A stretch of DNA of 5,736 nucleotides, taken from positions 1-5,736 of the forward strand of contig CADCOU010000341.1 of assembly GCA_902803155.1 (NCBI GenBank). The letters run 5' to 3'. Position 1 is the first letter of the stretch. The number at the start of each line of letters is the position of its first letter. Below, in pieces: positions 5,594 through 5,736 of the stretch. The DNA comes from an uncultured Lachnospiraceae bacterium (lineage in GTDB: Bacteria > Bacillota > Clostridia > Lachnospirales > Lachnospiraceae). Both the position numbers and the translations under genes were made by a program. A model generated the notes under the pieces. The model saw only the letters and a list, made by a program, of their open reading frames with translations. It was not told the origin of the DNA and did not search any database.

Positions 5594-5736
5594 ATGAATA
5601 TTTCAGACGGCGGCGTTACTTCCGCTAAGGGATTCCGGGCGATCGGCATCTGTGCCGGGATCAAAAAGGACCGCAAGGACATGGCGATGCTCTGTTCGGA
5701 CGTTCCCTGCACACTGGCAGGTACTTTCACTTCCAA
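5594..5736 (+). CDS. argJ: Glutamate N-acetyltransferase / ornithine acetyltransferase, N-terminal part
   Basis: The first 47 residues of ArgJ, cut by the window end. ArgJ moves the acetyl group from N-acetylornithine to glutamate, recycling acetyl through the arginine pathway; some members also acetylate glutamate from acetyl-CoA. The start of the family is clear: GGVTSAKGFRAIGICAGIKK (6-25), then RKDMAM and SDVPCTLAGTFTS. The self-cleavage site and active-site threonine lie beyond the window, so mono- versus bifunctional activity cannot be judged. ATG 5594 has TAAGGAG (5578-5584) 9 bases upstream. It is on the same strand as argC, 73 bases downstream and without an obvious promoter in the gap, so co-transcription is likely; argB and argD would be the expected next genes. 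Confidence 0.93.
   Translation, partial: MNISDGGVTSAKGFRAIGICAGIKKDRKDMAMLCSDVPCTLAGTFTS

Noticed and set aside
5263..5736. A minus-strand open frame across the end of argC and start of argJ
   Set aside because: It overlaps two well-supported genes and has no coherent domain; it is a shadow frame.
1..5736. A mobile element, defence system or CRISPR array
   Set aside because: No transposase, integrase, nuclease, terminal repeats or spaced direct repeats were seen; the genes are ordinary core functions.

Overview
The window reads as core chromosome of a Firmicute, most likely a Clostridia/Lachnospiraceae-type anaerobe. Moderate GC, strong AGGAGG/AAGGAG-type ribosome binding sites and sigma-A-like promoters fit this. 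So do a DUF5721-like protein and a small MSQ-KVDRYK membrane protein, both of which I associate from memory with Lachnospiraceae. There is no sign of an insertion sequence, phage, tRNA, rRNA or CRISPR array. The family-level taxonomy is an inference.

Left part (1-2405): the 3' end of htpG (Hsp90 chaperone) on the plus strand meets a minus-strand DUF5721-like gene tail to tail with an 18-base gap. Divergent from the DUF gene is a plus-strand degV-family gene (FakB-like fatty-acid-binding fold). The intergenic stretch between them holds a well-formed minus-strand promoter and a weaker plus-strand promoter whose -35 elements overlap. The minus-strand promoter and a Shine-Dalgarno site show that the DUF gene starts at an internal TTG (1323), not at the upstream end of its open frame.

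Middle part (2406-2954): a short gene for a single-pass membrane protein of 84 residues has its own strong promoter. It is followed by a perfect 26-base palindrome that probably ends transcription between this gene and the convergent argG.

Right part (2955-5736): an arginine biosynthesis locus. argG (argininosuccinate synthase) is on the minus strand and argC-argJ are on the plus strand. The 223-base divergent control region contains an ARG-box-like palindrome lying on the argG -35/spacer, then an AT-rich cluster of TGAATA and ATGCAT half-sites between argG and argC. This suggests that one arginine-responsive regulator (ArgR/AhrC family) controls both directions. argC and argJ act early, in the acetylated-ornithine part of the pathway. 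argG acts late, on citrulline. argJ runs off the end of the window.

I found no evidence for a new multi-gene system. The most useful observations are the corrected starts, the operator architecture of the arg region, the acidic insert in HtpG and two conserved genes of unknown function.
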